DNA from: Verrucomicrobiaceae bacterium
GTDB taxonomy: Bacteria > Verrucomicrobiota > Verrucomicrobiia > Verrucomicrobiales > Verrucomicrobiaceae
Length of the DNA: 64,000 nt
Assembly: GCA_019694165.1 (NCBI GenBank)
Contig: JAIBCL010000001.1
Coordinates: 558,001 to 622,000 of the forward strand
Direction of reading: 5' to 3'
How positions within the stretch are numbered: position 1 is the stretch's first letter; each line of letters opens with the position of its first letter. The notes beneath the pieces are model-generated. The model was not told the origin of the DNA. It did not search any database and saw only the letters and a program-made list of their open reading frames with translations. A program made the position numbers and the translations under genes. Of this stretch, positions 1 to 8,682 are shown piece by piece.

Positions 1-434
1 GGCTGCTCGGTCTGGCCCGGCAGGAGGGCTTCCGCGCGCTGGTCCGCATCAGCGCGGACAGCCCGTTCATGGATGTGGATGTGGTGCGAGAGGTGATGGA
101 GCTTTTCTCGCCGGACGTGGATCTGGCGACGAATGTCGGCAAACGGACCTTCCCAAAAGGACAATCCGTCGAGGTCATCCGCGTCTCCTCCCTGGCGGCC
201 GCCCACTCCGAGATGACCGCCGATGATCGCGAGCATGTGACCACTTTTTTCTACCGGAATCCACACCGTATCCGGATGGTGAATCTCGACAGCGGAACCA
301 GCCACGGCGAGGTGCGCATGGTGGTGGACACCGAGGATGACTGGCGGCGCTTCCAGCGGGCGGTGGAGACGCTCGGCCCCGGCCTCGATCTGATGAACTG
401 GAGACAAATCATGGCTTTGCTCGATGGACAGTAA
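1..434 (+). CDS. Cytidylyltransferase (CMP-sugar synthetase/SpsF type), C-terminal part
   Basis: The frame is open from the left edge (first full codon at base 3) to TAA at 432-434, giving 143 visible residues; the N-terminus lies outside the window. The visible part starts just before RISADSPFMD, which matches the conserved R-x-[ST]-x-D-[SC]-P segment of the CMP-sugar/SpsF cytidylyltransferase fold. It is followed by a TNVGKRTFPKGQSVEV segment, where the family has F-P-x-G-x-x-V-E. Such enzymes use CTP to activate acidic sugars such as nonulosonic acids. The NeuB-type synthase 4 kb downstream in the same run fits that role. The end overlaps the next gene by 11 bases. The exact sugar cannot be told, and an SpsF-like glycan protein with another substrate is possible. 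Confidence 0.75.
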   Translation, partial: LLGLARQEGFRALVRISADSPFMDVDVVREVMELFSPDVDLATNVGKRTFPKGQSVEVIRVSSLAAAHSEMTADDREHVTTFFYRNPHRIRMVNLDSGTSHGEVRMVVDTEDDWRRFQRAVETLGPGLDLMNWRQIMALLDGQ

Positions 435-1437
435 CGGGAACATTCGCGTGGGCATCATCGGCCTCGGCGTCGGCGAGCGGCACATCCGCTGCTTCCAGGC
501 GCACCCCCGCTGCCGCGTGACGGCGCTTTGCGATCTGGATGCCTCCAGGCTCGCGTCCACCAGCAGCCTCGTCCCCGATGCGCGCCTGACCCAGAATGCC
601 GATGAGCTGCTCACGGCTCCCGACATCGATGCAGTATCCATCGCCAGTTATGACGACGCGCACTGCCGCCAGGCTCTGCGCGCCATCGAGCACGGCAAGC
701 ATCTGCTGGTGGAGAAGCCGATGTGCGTGAGCGAAGACGAAGCCCGGAGCATCCGCCGCGCGCTGTCGGCACACCCCGAAATCAAGCTCACCTCGAACCA
801 TGTGCTGCGCCTTTCCTCCCGCTTTCAGGAGCTGAAGCGCCGCATCAGCGAGGGCGAGTTTGGCGACATCTACCACATGGAGGGCGACTACCAATACGGC
901 CGGCTCCACAAAATCACCCACGGCTGGCGCGGCCGGCTCGAGCACTATTCCGTGGTGCTCGGCGGTGCCATCCATGTGATCGACCTGCTCTTATGGCTCA
1001 CGGGTGACGAGGTGGCGGAAGTGACGGCCTGCGGCAACCGCATCGCCAGCCGCGGCTCCGGTTTCCGCTTCGACGACTTCGTGGTGGCTCTGTTGAAGCT
1101 GAAGAGCGGCGCCGTCGCCAAGGTGAGCGCGAATTTCGGCTGCCCGCGCCCGCACTTTCACGCAGTCGAAATCCACGGCACGCGGAAGCTTTTCATCAAC
1201 CGGCCCGATGCCGCCGAAATCCACGGCTCCACAGACAAAAACGCGACGCCGGAATTGATGCACACGCCCTATCGGGACTACCAAAAAAAGGAATTGATTT
1301 GCAGTTTTATCGACGCAATTCTCGGCTCCGGCCCGCCCTTGGTGAGCCCCGAGGATGTTTTTCGCACCCTGAGCGTCTGCTTCGCGATCAACAAAGCCGC
1401 GGCCACCGGCGCGACGGTCGCCCCTGAACCTCTCTGA
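424..1437 (+). CDS. Gfo/Idh/MocA-family NAD(P)-dependent oxidoreductase
   Basis: This 337-residue protein has the expected family length. An N-terminal Rossmann fold carries GIIGLGVG at residues 10-17 for the dinucleotide. The family EKP motif is at residues 97-99, with its Lys in the usual catalytic position. The C-terminal half is the alpha/beta substrate-binding domain. In glycan loci such enzymes oxidise or reduce nucleotide sugars, often making a 3-keto or 4-keto sugar for a PLP aminotransferase. The next gene is such an aminotransferase, 13 bases downstream, so the two probably act in sequence. The ATG at 424 lies within the end of the cytidylyltransferase gene. Substrate is inferred only from context. 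Confidence 0.9.
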   Translation: MDSNGNIRVGIIGLGVGERHIRCFQAHPRCRVTALCDLDASRLASTSSLVPDARLTQNADELLTAPDIDAVSIASYDDAHCRQALRAIEHGKHLLVEKPMCVSEDEARSIRRALSAHPEIKLTSNHVLRLSSRFQELKRRISEGEFGDIYHMEGDYQYGRLHKITHGWRGRLEHYSVVLGGAIHVIDLLLWLTGDEVAEVTACGNRIASRGSGFRFDDFVVALLKLKSGAVAKVSANFGCPRPHFHAVEIHGTRKLFINRPDAAEIHGSTDKNATPELMHTPYRDYQKKELICSFIDAILGSGPPLVSPEDVFRTLSVCFAINKAAATGATVAPEPL

Positions 1438-1450
1438 GCGCCCAGATTTC

Positions 1451-2614
1451 ATGCCCGAACCAGCTCGCGTCATCCCGTTTGCCAGACCTGTCATTGGCGA
1501 CGCTGAAAAGAATGTGGCCCTGGAAGTGCTGAATGGACACGTCCTCGTGCACGGCCCGCGCATTCATGACTTCGAGCACGCCTTTGCGGACTGGACGAAT
1601 GCGCCGGGAGCGGTGGCGCTCTCGTCCTGCACCGCCGGCCTGCATCTGGCCTACTTCGGTCGCGGACTCGGCGCGGGAGACGAGGTGATCGTGCCGGCGA
1701 TGACGCATGTGGCCACCGCGCACGCGGTGGAACTGGTCGGCGCCACGCCGGTCTTCGTCGATGCGGAGGCCGCGACTGGAAACATCGACATCGACCAGAT
1801 CGAAGCCGCCATCACGCCTCGCACCAAGGCGCTGTCAGTCGTCCACTACCTCGGGATGCCTGTGGACATGGACCGCATCAACGCCATCGCGCAAAAGCAC
1901 GGCTTGTTTGTGGTCGAGGATTGCGCACTGGCGATCGGCAGCTTCTTCAAGGGCGTCCACGCCGGATTGCACGGCGACATCGGCCTGTTTTCGTTTTATC
2001 CCGTGAAGCACATGACCACGCTCGAAGGCGGCATGGCGATCTCCAAACACGCCGACGTGCTCACGCGCATGACTCGCGAACGCGCGTTCGGCGTGGACCG
2101 CACGCACCGCGAGCGCGCCATCGCGGGCCAATACGATGTGACCTGCCTCGGCTTCAATTACCGCATGAACGAGCTGCAGGCCGCCGTGGGCATCGAGCAG
2201 GTGAAGCGGCTCGACAGCTTCCTCACCGCGCGCAAGGCAAACTACGACACCATCGCCGCCGGCCTGCGTGACGTGCCGGGCATTGCGCTGCTCCAGTCCA
2301 CGCACGGCGACTTCGTGAGCAGCTACTACTGCCAGAGCATTGTCCTCGAAGGCGCGTTGGCGGCGAAACGTTTTGAATTCGTCGAGGCGCTGAACAAGGC
2401 CGGCATCGGCACCAGCATCTATTACCCGCGGCCCGTGCCCGAGTTCGGCTACTACCGGCAGAAGTACGGCTGCTCGGACGGCCGCTTCCCAGGTGCAGCC
2501 CGCATCGCGCATCAGTCCATCGCGCTTCCCGTCGGACCTCATTTGCAGCCGGGCGATGCGGAATACATCGCCGCCGCCGTGCGCGAAACCGCAAGCCAGT
2601 TGACCCCTTCATGA
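1451..2614 (+). CDS. DegT/DnrJ/EryC1/StrS-family sugar aminotransferase
   Basis: This 387-residue protein belongs to the PLP-dependent fold-type I family that aminates keto-sugars on nucleotide carriers. The Schiff-base lysine is K186 in SFYPVKHMTTLEGG, close to the family S-F-x-x-x-K-x-x-x-x-x-E-G-G pattern. E156-D157 in VVEDCALAIG supply the acidic residue that contacts the pyridine nitrogen. Length is normal. Its last bases overlap the start of the epimerase gene by 4 (ATGA). Preceded by an oxidoreductase and followed by an epimerase and a GNAT acetyltransferase, it most likely installs the amino group that is then N-acylated. The sugar and ring position are unknown. Confidence 0.92.
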   Translation: MPEPARVIPFARPVIGDAEKNVALEVLNGHVLVHGPRIHDFEHAFADWTNAPGAVALSSCTAGLHLAYFGRGLGAGDEVIVPAMTHVATAHAVELVGATPVFVDAEAATGNIDIDQIEAAITPRTKALSVVHYLGMPVDMDRINAIAQKHGLFVVEDCALAIGSFFKGVHAGLHGDIGLFSFYPVKHMTTLEGGMAISKHADVLTRMTRERAFGVDRTHRERAIAGQYDVTCLGFNYRMNELQAAVGIEQVKRLDSFLTARKANYDTIAAGLRDVPGIALLQSTHGDFVSSYYCQSIVLEGALAAKRFEFVEALNKAGIGTSIYYPRPVPEFGYYRQKYGCSDGRFPGAARIAHQSIALPVGPHLQPGDAEYIAAAVRETASQLTPS

Positions 2615-3636
2615 GCACCACTTCCATCTCCAGCAAACGCATTTGCCTGATCGGCGGGGCGGGTTTCATCGGCCACAATCTGGCGCTGCACCTCCACTCG
2701 CTCGGCGCGGAGGTGTCCATCATCGACAGCCTGCAGGTGAACAACCTCATGGCCTTCTCCTCCGCCGATGTCGAGGCGGTGAACCGTGACCTCTACCTCA
2801 GCATCCTCAACGAACGCCAGCGCCTGCTGCGCGCCGCGAAGATTCCCGTCTTCATCCAGGACGCACGCGACTACCAGGTGCTCGGCCGCCTCATCGGCCA
2901 GATCAAGCCGCAGGTCGTCGTCCAGCTCGCCGCCGTTTCCCACGCGAACAAGTCGAACAAGGATCCCTACAGCACCTTCGACCACAGCTTCCGCACACTG
3001 GAGAACGCACTGGATGCCTCGCGTGACAATGTGGAGCACTTCATCTTCTTCTCCTCCAGCATGGTGTATGGCCACTTCAAGACGCCGAGCGTCAGTGAGG
3101 AAACCCTCTGCGAGCCGCTCGGCATTTACGGCGCGCTGAAGTATGGAGGCGAAAAGCTCGTCATCGCCTACAACCAGGTCTTCAACCTGCCCTACACCAT
3201 CGTGCGCCCCTCCGCGCTCTACGGCGAGCGTTGCGTCAGCCGACGCGTGGGCCAGATTTTCATCGAGAACGCCCTTACCGGCAAAGAAATCACCATCGCC
3301 GGCGACGGCACCGACTGCCTCGACTTCACCTACATCGGCGACCTCGTGCGCGGCATTGAGAACGTCATCACCCACGACGCCGCCAAGAACCAGATATTCA
3401 ATCTCACCTACGGCGAAGGCCGCTCGCTCGCCGACATGGCGAACATCATGCACGACCACTTCCCGAATCTCGAAGTGCATTACGTGAAGAAGGACAACCT
3501 CACGCCCGACCGCGGCACGCTCGACATCAGCAAGGCCCGCCGTCTGATCGACTTCAATCCGCAGTTCCCGCTCGAGCGCGGCTACGTCGACTACATCAAC
3601 TGGTACAAGGCGTTCTTCGCGGCGCAGTCGTCCTGA
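2611..3636 (+). CDS. NAD-dependent epimerase/dehydratase (extended SDR)
   Basis: This 341-residue protein has the extended-SDR NAD motif GGAGFIG at residues 15-21. The catalytic pair Y173 and K177 is in YGALK, with a Ser cluster (148-150) before it as the third catalytic residue. Family members epimerise, dehydrate or reduce nucleotide sugars. An insert around residues 45-80 (after the second beta strand) is longer than in GalE-type enzymes. It overlaps the aminotransferase by 4 bases, and its TGA shares one base with the ATG of the acetyltransferase, so the three are translationally coupled. Probable role: an epimerisation or dehydration step on the amino-sugar precursor. The reaction cannot be fixed from sequence alone. 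Confidence 0.88.
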   Translation: MSTTSISSKRICLIGGAGFIGHNLALHLHSLGAEVSIIDSLQVNNLMAFSSADVEAVNRDLYLSILNERQRLLRAAKIPVFIQDARDYQVLGRLIGQIKPQVVVQLAAVSHANKSNKDPYSTFDHSFRTLENALDASRDNVEHFIFFSSSMVYGHFKTPSVSEETLCEPLGIYGALKYGGEKLVIAYNQVFNLPYTIVRPSALYGERCVSRRVGQIFIENALTGKEITIAGDGTDCLDFTYIGDLVRGIENVITHDAAKNQIFNLTYGEGRSLADMANIMHDHFPNLEVHYVKKDNLTPDRGTLDISKARRLIDFNPQFPLERGYVDYINWYKAFFAAQSS

Positions 3637-4346
3637 TGCTCGCGCATGATCCATTCCTCTCCGGCCTGCTCGGGAAACCGGCCTATCATGCCAGTGCGCC
3701 GGACATCTCCGGCGATGTGCTTCGGGATGGTGTGCCTTCCTTCGTCGATGCCAAGGTAAAGACCGCTGACGTGCGTGCTTGCTCCGTGCTTGAGGCTTCG
3801 GGTTTCAGGCTCATCGACACCAATGTGCAGCTCGACGCCCCGACCAGCACCATCGCTGCCCTTCCAGCCGCGAGGGAACCGGGTCCGGCCATCCGCTTCG
3901 CCGCTCCGAACGACCGCGCCGGCGTGGAGGAAGTGGCGGGAAGTTGTTTTGTTTACAGCCGCTTCCATCTGGACCCCCAGGTCGAACCGGCGCGCGCCCA
4001 CGAGGTCAAGCGCCGGTGGGCCGGCAACTATTTCTCCGGCAACCGCGGACGCTGGATGATCGTGGCCGAGCACGACGGCGCTGTCGCGGCCTTTTTGCAA
4101 TTGCTGGCAAAAGACGACGCGATCATCATCGACCTCATCGGGGTCGCGGCCGCGCATCAGCGCCGCGGACTGGGCAGGGCGATGATCCGCCATGCCGCGC
4201 TCGAGTGCGGACCGGCGGCCCGCATGATCGTCGGCACGCAGATCGCCAACGCGCCCTCGTTGCGCGCCTATGCCGCGCTGGGCTTCCGCGTCTGCTCCTC
4301 ATCCTACGTCTTCCACTATCACGGCCCGGTGAATCACTGCGCATGA
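3636..4346 (+). CDS. GNAT-family N-acetyltransferase
   Basis: This 236-residue protein has a C-terminal GNAT domain with the acetyl-CoA pyrophosphate-binding segment QRRGLGRAM (family [QR]-x-x-G-x-[GA]) near residues 172-180. It also has a late N-x-x-x-L-R-x-Y element (NAPSLRAY). The N-terminal 80 residues are less conserved, as in WecD/PseH-like sugar acetyltransferases. Between an aminotransferase and a NeuB synthase, the expected job is N-acylation of the new sugar amine before aldol condensation with PEP. The ATG overlaps the previous stop by one base, and its TGA overlaps the next ATG (ATGA). Acyl donor and sugar are inferred, not seen. Confidence 0.82.
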   Translation: MLAHDPFLSGLLGKPAYHASAPDISGDVLRDGVPSFVDAKVKTADVRACSVLEASGFRLIDTNVQLDAPTSTIAALPAAREPGPAIRFAAPNDRAGVEEVAGSCFVYSRFHLDPQVEPARAHEVKRRWAGNYFSGNRGRWMIVAEHDGAVAAFLQLLAKDDAIIIDLIGVAAAHQRRGLGRAMIRHAALECGPAARMIVGTQIANAPSLRAYAALGFRVCSSSYVFHYHGPVNHCA

Positions 4347-5353
4347 AGATCGGTCACATCGACACCGACCAGGAAGTTTTCCTCATCGCCGAGGTCGGCA
4401 ACAATCACGAGGGCGATTTCCGACTCGCCTGCGAGCTTGTCCGCCTCGCCGCTGGCGCCGGCGCGCACGCGGTGAAGTTTCAGACCATCATCCCGGAGCG
4501 CCTCGTGCCGCCCTCACAAGAAGCGCGCCTCGCCACGCTGCGGAAGTTTCAATTCTCACCGGAACAGTTTCGGAAGCTCAGGGATGAAGCAGACCGCGCA
4601 GGCATTCTCTTCATGTCCACGCCCTTCGATCTCATCGCCGTGGACATGCTCGCCCCCCTGGTGCCCGCCTTCAAGATCGCCTCGGGCGACAACGACTTCT
4701 TCCCTCTCATTGAGCGCGCCGCCGCCACCGGCAAGCCGCTCATCATCTCCATGGGCCTCGGCCACTCCCCTCGCGCCAGCGAGCTGCGCGATTTCGTGGA
4801 CGCCATGTGGCAGAAGCACGGTGTCACCGACGGACAGCTCGCATTTCTGCACTGCGTCGTCAGTTACCCCACGCCGCCGGAGGACGCGGGCCTCTTCGGC
4901 ATGTGGCCGTTGCGCCTGCCGGGCGTCACCGTCGGCTACTCGGACCACACCATCGGCATCCGCGTCGCCCCGCTCGCCGTCGCCGCCGGCGCGCGCATCA
5001 TCGAGAAGCACTTCACCATCCGCCACGACTACTCCGAGTTCCGCGATCACCAGCTCTCGGCCAATCCTGACGAGTTGCGCGATCTTGCCAAAGCCATCCG
5101 CGAGGTCGATGCCATGCTGGGCCACGGCACCGCGCCGCTGCGCAAGAGCGAGGCCGGCAACGAGCTGGCCGTGCGCCGCTCCATCGCCGCCACGCGCGCG
5201 ATTTCCAAAGGTGAGATCATCACCGAGTCCGATCTCTGCTGGCTGCGCCCGCGCACCGGAATGAAGCCCGGCGAGGAGCACCTCGTGTGCGGCAGGCACG
5301 CCGCGCGCGACATCGCGGCCGGCGAAGCATTCACCCCTGACATGCTTTCCTGA
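4343..5353 (+). CDS. N-acetylneuraminate/legionaminate/pseudaminate synthase-type protein (NeuB family)
   Basis: This 336-residue protein has the NeuB TIM-barrel followed by a C-terminal SAF (antifreeze-like) domain. Landmarks are the N-terminal IAEVGNNHEGD, then AVKFQT, GYSDHT and EKHFT in order, all typical of the PEP-condensing nonulosonate synthases. The SAF domain starts near RRSIAATRAISKGE. The enzyme condenses a 6-carbon N-acetylated amino sugar with PEP to give a 9-carbon nonulosonic acid. The frame is open far upstream, but ATG 4343 is chosen: it overlaps the acetyltransferase stop by 4 bases and places the first conserved block at residue 15. Sequence reading cannot separate neuraminate, legionaminate and pseudaminate synthases. 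Confidence 0.9.
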   Translation: MKIGHIDTDQEVFLIAEVGNNHEGDFRLACELVRLAAGAGAHAVKFQTIIPERLVPPSQEARLATLRKFQFSPEQFRKLRDEADRAGILFMSTPFDLIAVDMLAPLVPAFKIASGDNDFFPLIERAAATGKPLIISMGLGHSPRASELRDFVDAMWQKHGVTDGQLAFLHCVVSYPTPPEDAGLFGMWPLRLPGVTVGYSDHTIGIRVAPLAVAAGARIIEKHFTIRHDYSEFRDHQLSANPDELRDLAKAIREVDAMLGHGTAPLRKSEAGNELAVRRSIAATRAISKGEIITESDLCWLRPRTGMKPGEEHLVCGRHAARDIAAGEAFTPDMLS

Positions 5354-5354
5354 C

Positions 5355-7178
5355 ATGTGCGGCATCGCGGGATATTGGGGCGCAAAGCCCCGTAGCAGGG
5401 AGCAGATCGACCGCACGCTCGATCTCATGCGCAATCGCGGCCCCGATCACCGCGACTCATGCTCCTTCGATCTAGGCGCAGCCCACGCCGACCTGCTGCA
5501 CACGCGCCTGAGCATCATCGACCTCGATCCTCGCTCGCACCAGCCCTTCACCATCGGCGACACCACCGTGATCTTTAACGGCGAGATCTACAACTACGTC
5601 GAACTGCGCCAGGAGCTGGAGAAGCGCGGCATCGCCCTGCGCACCGCGTCCGACACCGAGGCACTGCTGCACTACTACCGCCTCTTCGGCGAAAAGTGCG
5701 TCGAGCACTTCGAAGGCATGTGGGCCTTCGCCATCTGCGATGCGGCCAAAGGCACTCTGTTTCTTTCTCGTGATCGCTTCGGTGAGAAGCCGCTCTACTT
5801 CGTCCGCACCGCCGACGGCTTTGCCTTCGGCTCCGAGGTTAAATTCCTCCGCGCTCTATCCGGTGAACACCTCCGCGTCAACCGCCGGCACGTCCTTCGC
5901 AATCTCGTCCACGGCTACAAGTCGCTCTACAAAACGAGCGAGACTTGGTTTGTAGGTGTCGAGGAACTCCGCGCCGGCCACAGCATGACGCTCAACACGA
6001 ACGGCGAGGCGCGCACCGCCCGCTGGTGGCAGCCGCAGTGCCGCATCGACGGCTCAATGTCGCTCGACGACGCCATCTCCGGCTCGCGGCATCATTTGCT
6101 CGAGAGCGTGCGCCTGCGCCTGCGCTCCGATGTGCCGCTGGCCTTCTGCCTCAGCGGCGGCGTGGATTCCGCCGCACTCGTCTCCATCGCGGCCAAGCAG
6201 TTCAACTGCCGCCTGGAGACTTTCTCAATCATCGACACCGACGAGCGCTACAACGAGGAGGACAACATCATGGCCACCGTGCGCGACACCGGCTGCGCGC
6301 ACAACCTCCTGCGCATTCCTCAGGAGAACGTCATCGAGCGCCTCACGCGGCTCATCACCTACCACGACGCGCCCATCGCCACCATCACCTACTACGTCCA
6401 CTCCCTCATTTCGCAGGCCGTGCACGACAAAGGCTACCGCGTCGCGTTCTCCGGCACCTCCGCCGATGAGCTGTTCACCGGCTACTACGATCACTTCCTG
6501 CTCCATCTCAACGAAGTCCGGAACGATCCCGGCTACGCCCGCTACGAGGCAGACTGGCGCACGCACATCGACGCCTTCGTGCGCAATCCCATCCTCAAAA
6601 ACCCGCATCTCTACCGCGACAACCCCGGTTTCCGCGACCACGTCTTCGACGGCGCGGACGAGATTCGCGAATACCTCGCACGCGATTTTTCCGAGCCGTT
6701 CACCGAGGAGCGCTTCACCACGAGCCTGCTGCGCAATCGCATGATGAACGAGCTTTTCCACGAAGCCACGCCCGTCATCCTGCACGAGGACGATCTCAAC
6801 TCGATGCTCTACTCCGTCGAGAACCGCAGTCCGTATCTCGACTCGCGCCTCTTCGACTTCGCCTTCTCGATCCCTTCACGCCACCTCATCCACGACGGCT
6901 ACGGCAAGTACATCCTGCGCCAGGCGATGCAGGGCATCCTCAACGACCAAGTGCGCCTCGACCGCAAAAAGAAAGGCTTCAACGCCTCGATCAATTCCAT
7001 GGTGAATTTCAGCGACCCTGCGGTGCGCGACTACTTGCTCGATCCAAAGGCCGCCGTGTTCGATCTCATCAAGCGAGATGCCATCGCGCGCCTCTTCGAT
7101 CTCTCGCCGGTGCCGAATCACCTCAGCAAGTTCCTCTTCAACTTCATCAACGCCCGCATCTTCCTCGAGCAGAACTGA
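5355..7178 (+). CDS. asnB: Asparagine synthase (glutamine-hydrolysing) family amidotransferase
   Basis: This 607-residue protein has the N-terminal Ntn glutaminase domain starting with the processed Cys2 (MCGIAG). FNGEIYNYVELR and RDRFGEKPLY are intact. A C-terminal ATP-pyrophosphatase synthetase domain carries SGGVDS at residues 267-272. All expected catalytic elements are present, so it should couple glutamine hydrolysis to amide formation. In glycan clusters such proteins can amidate sugar carboxylates rather than aspartate. It starts two bases after the NeuB stop and lies three bases before a WbpG-type sugar amidotransferase, so a glycan substrate is likely. It is one of four AsnB-type proteins in the window. 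Confidence 0.9.
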   Translation: MCGIAGYWGAKPRSREQIDRTLDLMRNRGPDHRDSCSFDLGAAHADLLHTRLSIIDLDPRSHQPFTIGDTTVIFNGEIYNYVELRQELEKRGIALRTASDTEALLHYYRLFGEKCVEHFEGMWAFAICDAAKGTLFLSRDRFGEKPLYFVRTADGFAFGSEVKFLRALSGEHLRVNRRHVLRNLVHGYKSLYKTSETWFVGVEELRAGHSMTLNTNGEARTARWWQPQCRIDGSMSLDDAISGSRHHLLESVRLRLRSDVPLAFCLSGGVDSAALVSIAAKQFNCRLETFSIIDTDERYNEEDNIMATVRDTGCAHNLLRIPQENVIERLTRLITYHDAPIATITYYVHSLISQAVHDKGYRVAFSGTSADELFTGYYDHFLLHLNEVRNDPGYARYEADWRTHIDAFVRNPILKNPHLYRDNPGFRDHVFDGADEIREYLARDFSEPFTEERFTTSLLRNRMMNELFHEATPVILHEDDLNSMLYSVENRSPYLDSRLFDFAFSIPSRHLIHDGYGKYILRQAMQGILNDQVRLDRKKKGFNASINSMVNFSDPAVRDYLLDPKAAVFDLIKRDAIARLFDLSPVPNHLSKFLFNFINARIFLEQN

Positions 7179-7181
7179 GCC

Positions 7182-8300
7182 ATGCGCTACTGCACCCGCT
7201 GCATCCTTCCAGACACCCGCCCCGGCCTCGTGCTCGATGCCGAGGGCGTCTGCAGTGCGTGCCGGAACTTCGAGCTGCGCAAGACCATCGACTGGGCCTC
7301 ACGCGCAAAGGCGTTCGATGGCGTGATCGCCAACGCGAAGGCCCGCTCGAAGGGCTACGACTGCCTCATCCCCGTCAGTGGCGGCAAGGACAGCACCTGG
7401 CAGACGATAGTTTGTTTGGAAAAAGGACTGAACCCGCTATGTGTCACCTGGAAAACGCCCGCGCGCACCGAGATTGGCCGCCAAAACCTCGAAAACCTAA
7501 TTTCGCTCGGCGTCGATCATGTCGACTACCAAGTCAGCCCCGCGGTGGAGAAAAAATTCATGCTCGATGCGCTCAAGCGCTTCGGCTCCACGGCGATCCC
7601 GATGCACCTCGCGCTCTTCAACATTCCGCTCAAGATCGCCGCGCGCTTCGACATCCCGCTCATCATCTGGGGAGAGAACTCCGCTTTTGAATACGGCGAT
7701 CCCGGCGAAGAGCGCCTCGGCTTCAAGCTCGACTCCAACTGGCTTCGGAAATACGGCGTCACCCACGGCACCACCGCCGAGGACTGGATAGGCGACCGCC
7801 TCACGCGCAAGGAACTCACGCCCTACTTCGGACCCGATCCTGATGAACTCGACCGCCAGGGCGTGCTCGCCGTCTTCCTCGGCTACTACCTGCCCTGGGA
7901 CGTACGCACCAGCTACGACGCCGCGCGCGCACGCGGCTTCCGCGCCGACACCAGCGGCGCGCGCACCGGAATCTACGACTTTGCCGACATCGACGACGAT
8001 TTCATTTCGCTGCACCACTACTTGAAGTGGTACAAATTCGGCTTCCCGCGCAGCTTCGACAATCTCTCCCTGGAAATCCGCCACGGCCGCCTCACGCGCG
8101 ACGAAGCCATCACCATCGCCCGCCAGCACGGCGACGGCCTCCCGCAGAAGGACATCGAGAAATTCTGCGCCTTTGCCGGCATCAGCACGGGTGAGTTTTT
8201 CGACATCATCGAAAGGTACCGCAACCCGGACGTCTGGCAGCGCGACAGCCGCGGCTGGCGCATCCGTGACTTCCTCATCCACGACTGGAACTGGCGCTGA
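7182..8300 (+). CDS. N-acetyl sugar amidotransferase (WbpG/PseA family)
   Basis: This 372-residue protein has an N-terminal four-cysteine metal site (C4, C7, C24, C27) followed by a PP-loop ATP-pyrophosphatase motif SGGKDS at residues 66-71. That is the arrangement of the WbpG/PseA/LegA family. These enzymes convert an N-acetyl group of a sugar to an acetamidino group, using ammonia and ATP. PseA of Campylobacter acts on pseudaminic acid, and WbpG of Pseudomonas acts with HisH2/HisF2 on a mannuronic-acid derivative. This copy stands alone, without adjacent HisH/HisF, but next to asnB and downstream of neuB. That fits acetamidino modification of a nonulosonate. A second copy is fused to HisF 7 kb downstream. 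Confidence 0.9.
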   Translation: MRYCTRCILPDTRPGLVLDAEGVCSACRNFELRKTIDWASRAKAFDGVIANAKARSKGYDCLIPVSGGKDSTWQTIVCLEKGLNPLCVTWKTPARTEIGRQNLENLISLGVDHVDYQVSPAVEKKFMLDALKRFGSTAIPMHLALFNIPLKIAARFDIPLIIWGENSAFEYGDPGEERLGFKLDSNWLRKYGVTHGTTAEDWIGDRLTRKELTPYFGPDPDELDRQGVLAVFLGYYLPWDVRTSYDAARARGFRADTSGARTGIYDFADIDDDFISLHHYLKWYKFGFPRSFDNLSLEIRHGRLTRDEAITIARQHGDGLPQKDIEKFCAFAGISTGEFFDIIERYRNPDVWQRDSRGWRIRDFLIHDWNWR

Positions 8301-8301
8301 C

Positions 8302-8682
8302 ATGAAATTCGACGAAAAAAATCCACCACGCACCTTCCCCGTCGGCAATGCGCGCAAGTTCGACATGAAGGACTGCGGCACTCTGCGCCTCGATGCCGAT
8401 GAACAAATCACGCTCACCACCGAGAGCGGCGGCGAATACGACGTGGCGCGCAAGGACTGGGGCTTCTACGCCACGCCGTCGCTCAACGGGCGCCTGCCTT
8501 CTTTCGGCCTGCGCGGCGTGCTCATCAAGAACCGAGGCACCGGACGCTATTTCGTTTTCCTTGTCGAGCGCGGCAGGGACGCCGAGTTCGAAGACTACCT
8601 TCGCGTCGAAAACCTGGCCGTCATCGCGTGGCTGGACAGCGACGAAGCGCTCAAGAAACTGGAGGCCGCCGTTTCCACATGA
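8302..8682 (+). CDS. Small conserved protein of glycan loci, function unknown
   Basis: This is a 126-residue soluble protein without signal peptide or membrane segment. ATG 8302 follows the amidotransferase stop by one base; an upstream in-frame extension would run through that gene. It contains a Lys/Asp-rich start, a Y-D-V-x-R-K-D-W-G-F-Y-A-T-P-S core (residues 47-61) and a beta-rich C-terminus ending in a helix. From memory, small proteins with this core recur beside WbpG-like amidotransferases in polysaccharide clusters; I cannot verify that here. Its ATGA overlap with the next methyltransferase and its position suggest an accessory subunit or modulator of the amidotransferase. No catalytic motif is visible. 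Confidence 0.8.
   Translation: MKFDEKNPPRTFPVGNARKFDMKDCGTLRLDADEQITLTTESGGEYDVARKDWGFYATPSLNGRLPSFGLRGVLIKNRGTGRYFVFLVERGRDAEFEDYLRVENLAVIAWLDSDEALKKLEAAVST

Noticed and set aside
2539-3654. A 371-codon reverse open frame across the SDR gene
   Set aside because: Antisense to an epimerase with intact NAD and YxxxK motifs.
3944-4342. N-terminal extension of the NeuB-type synthase
   Set aside because: The extra residues lie out of frame over the GNAT gene and are Arg-rich; ATG 4343 gives the family N-terminus.
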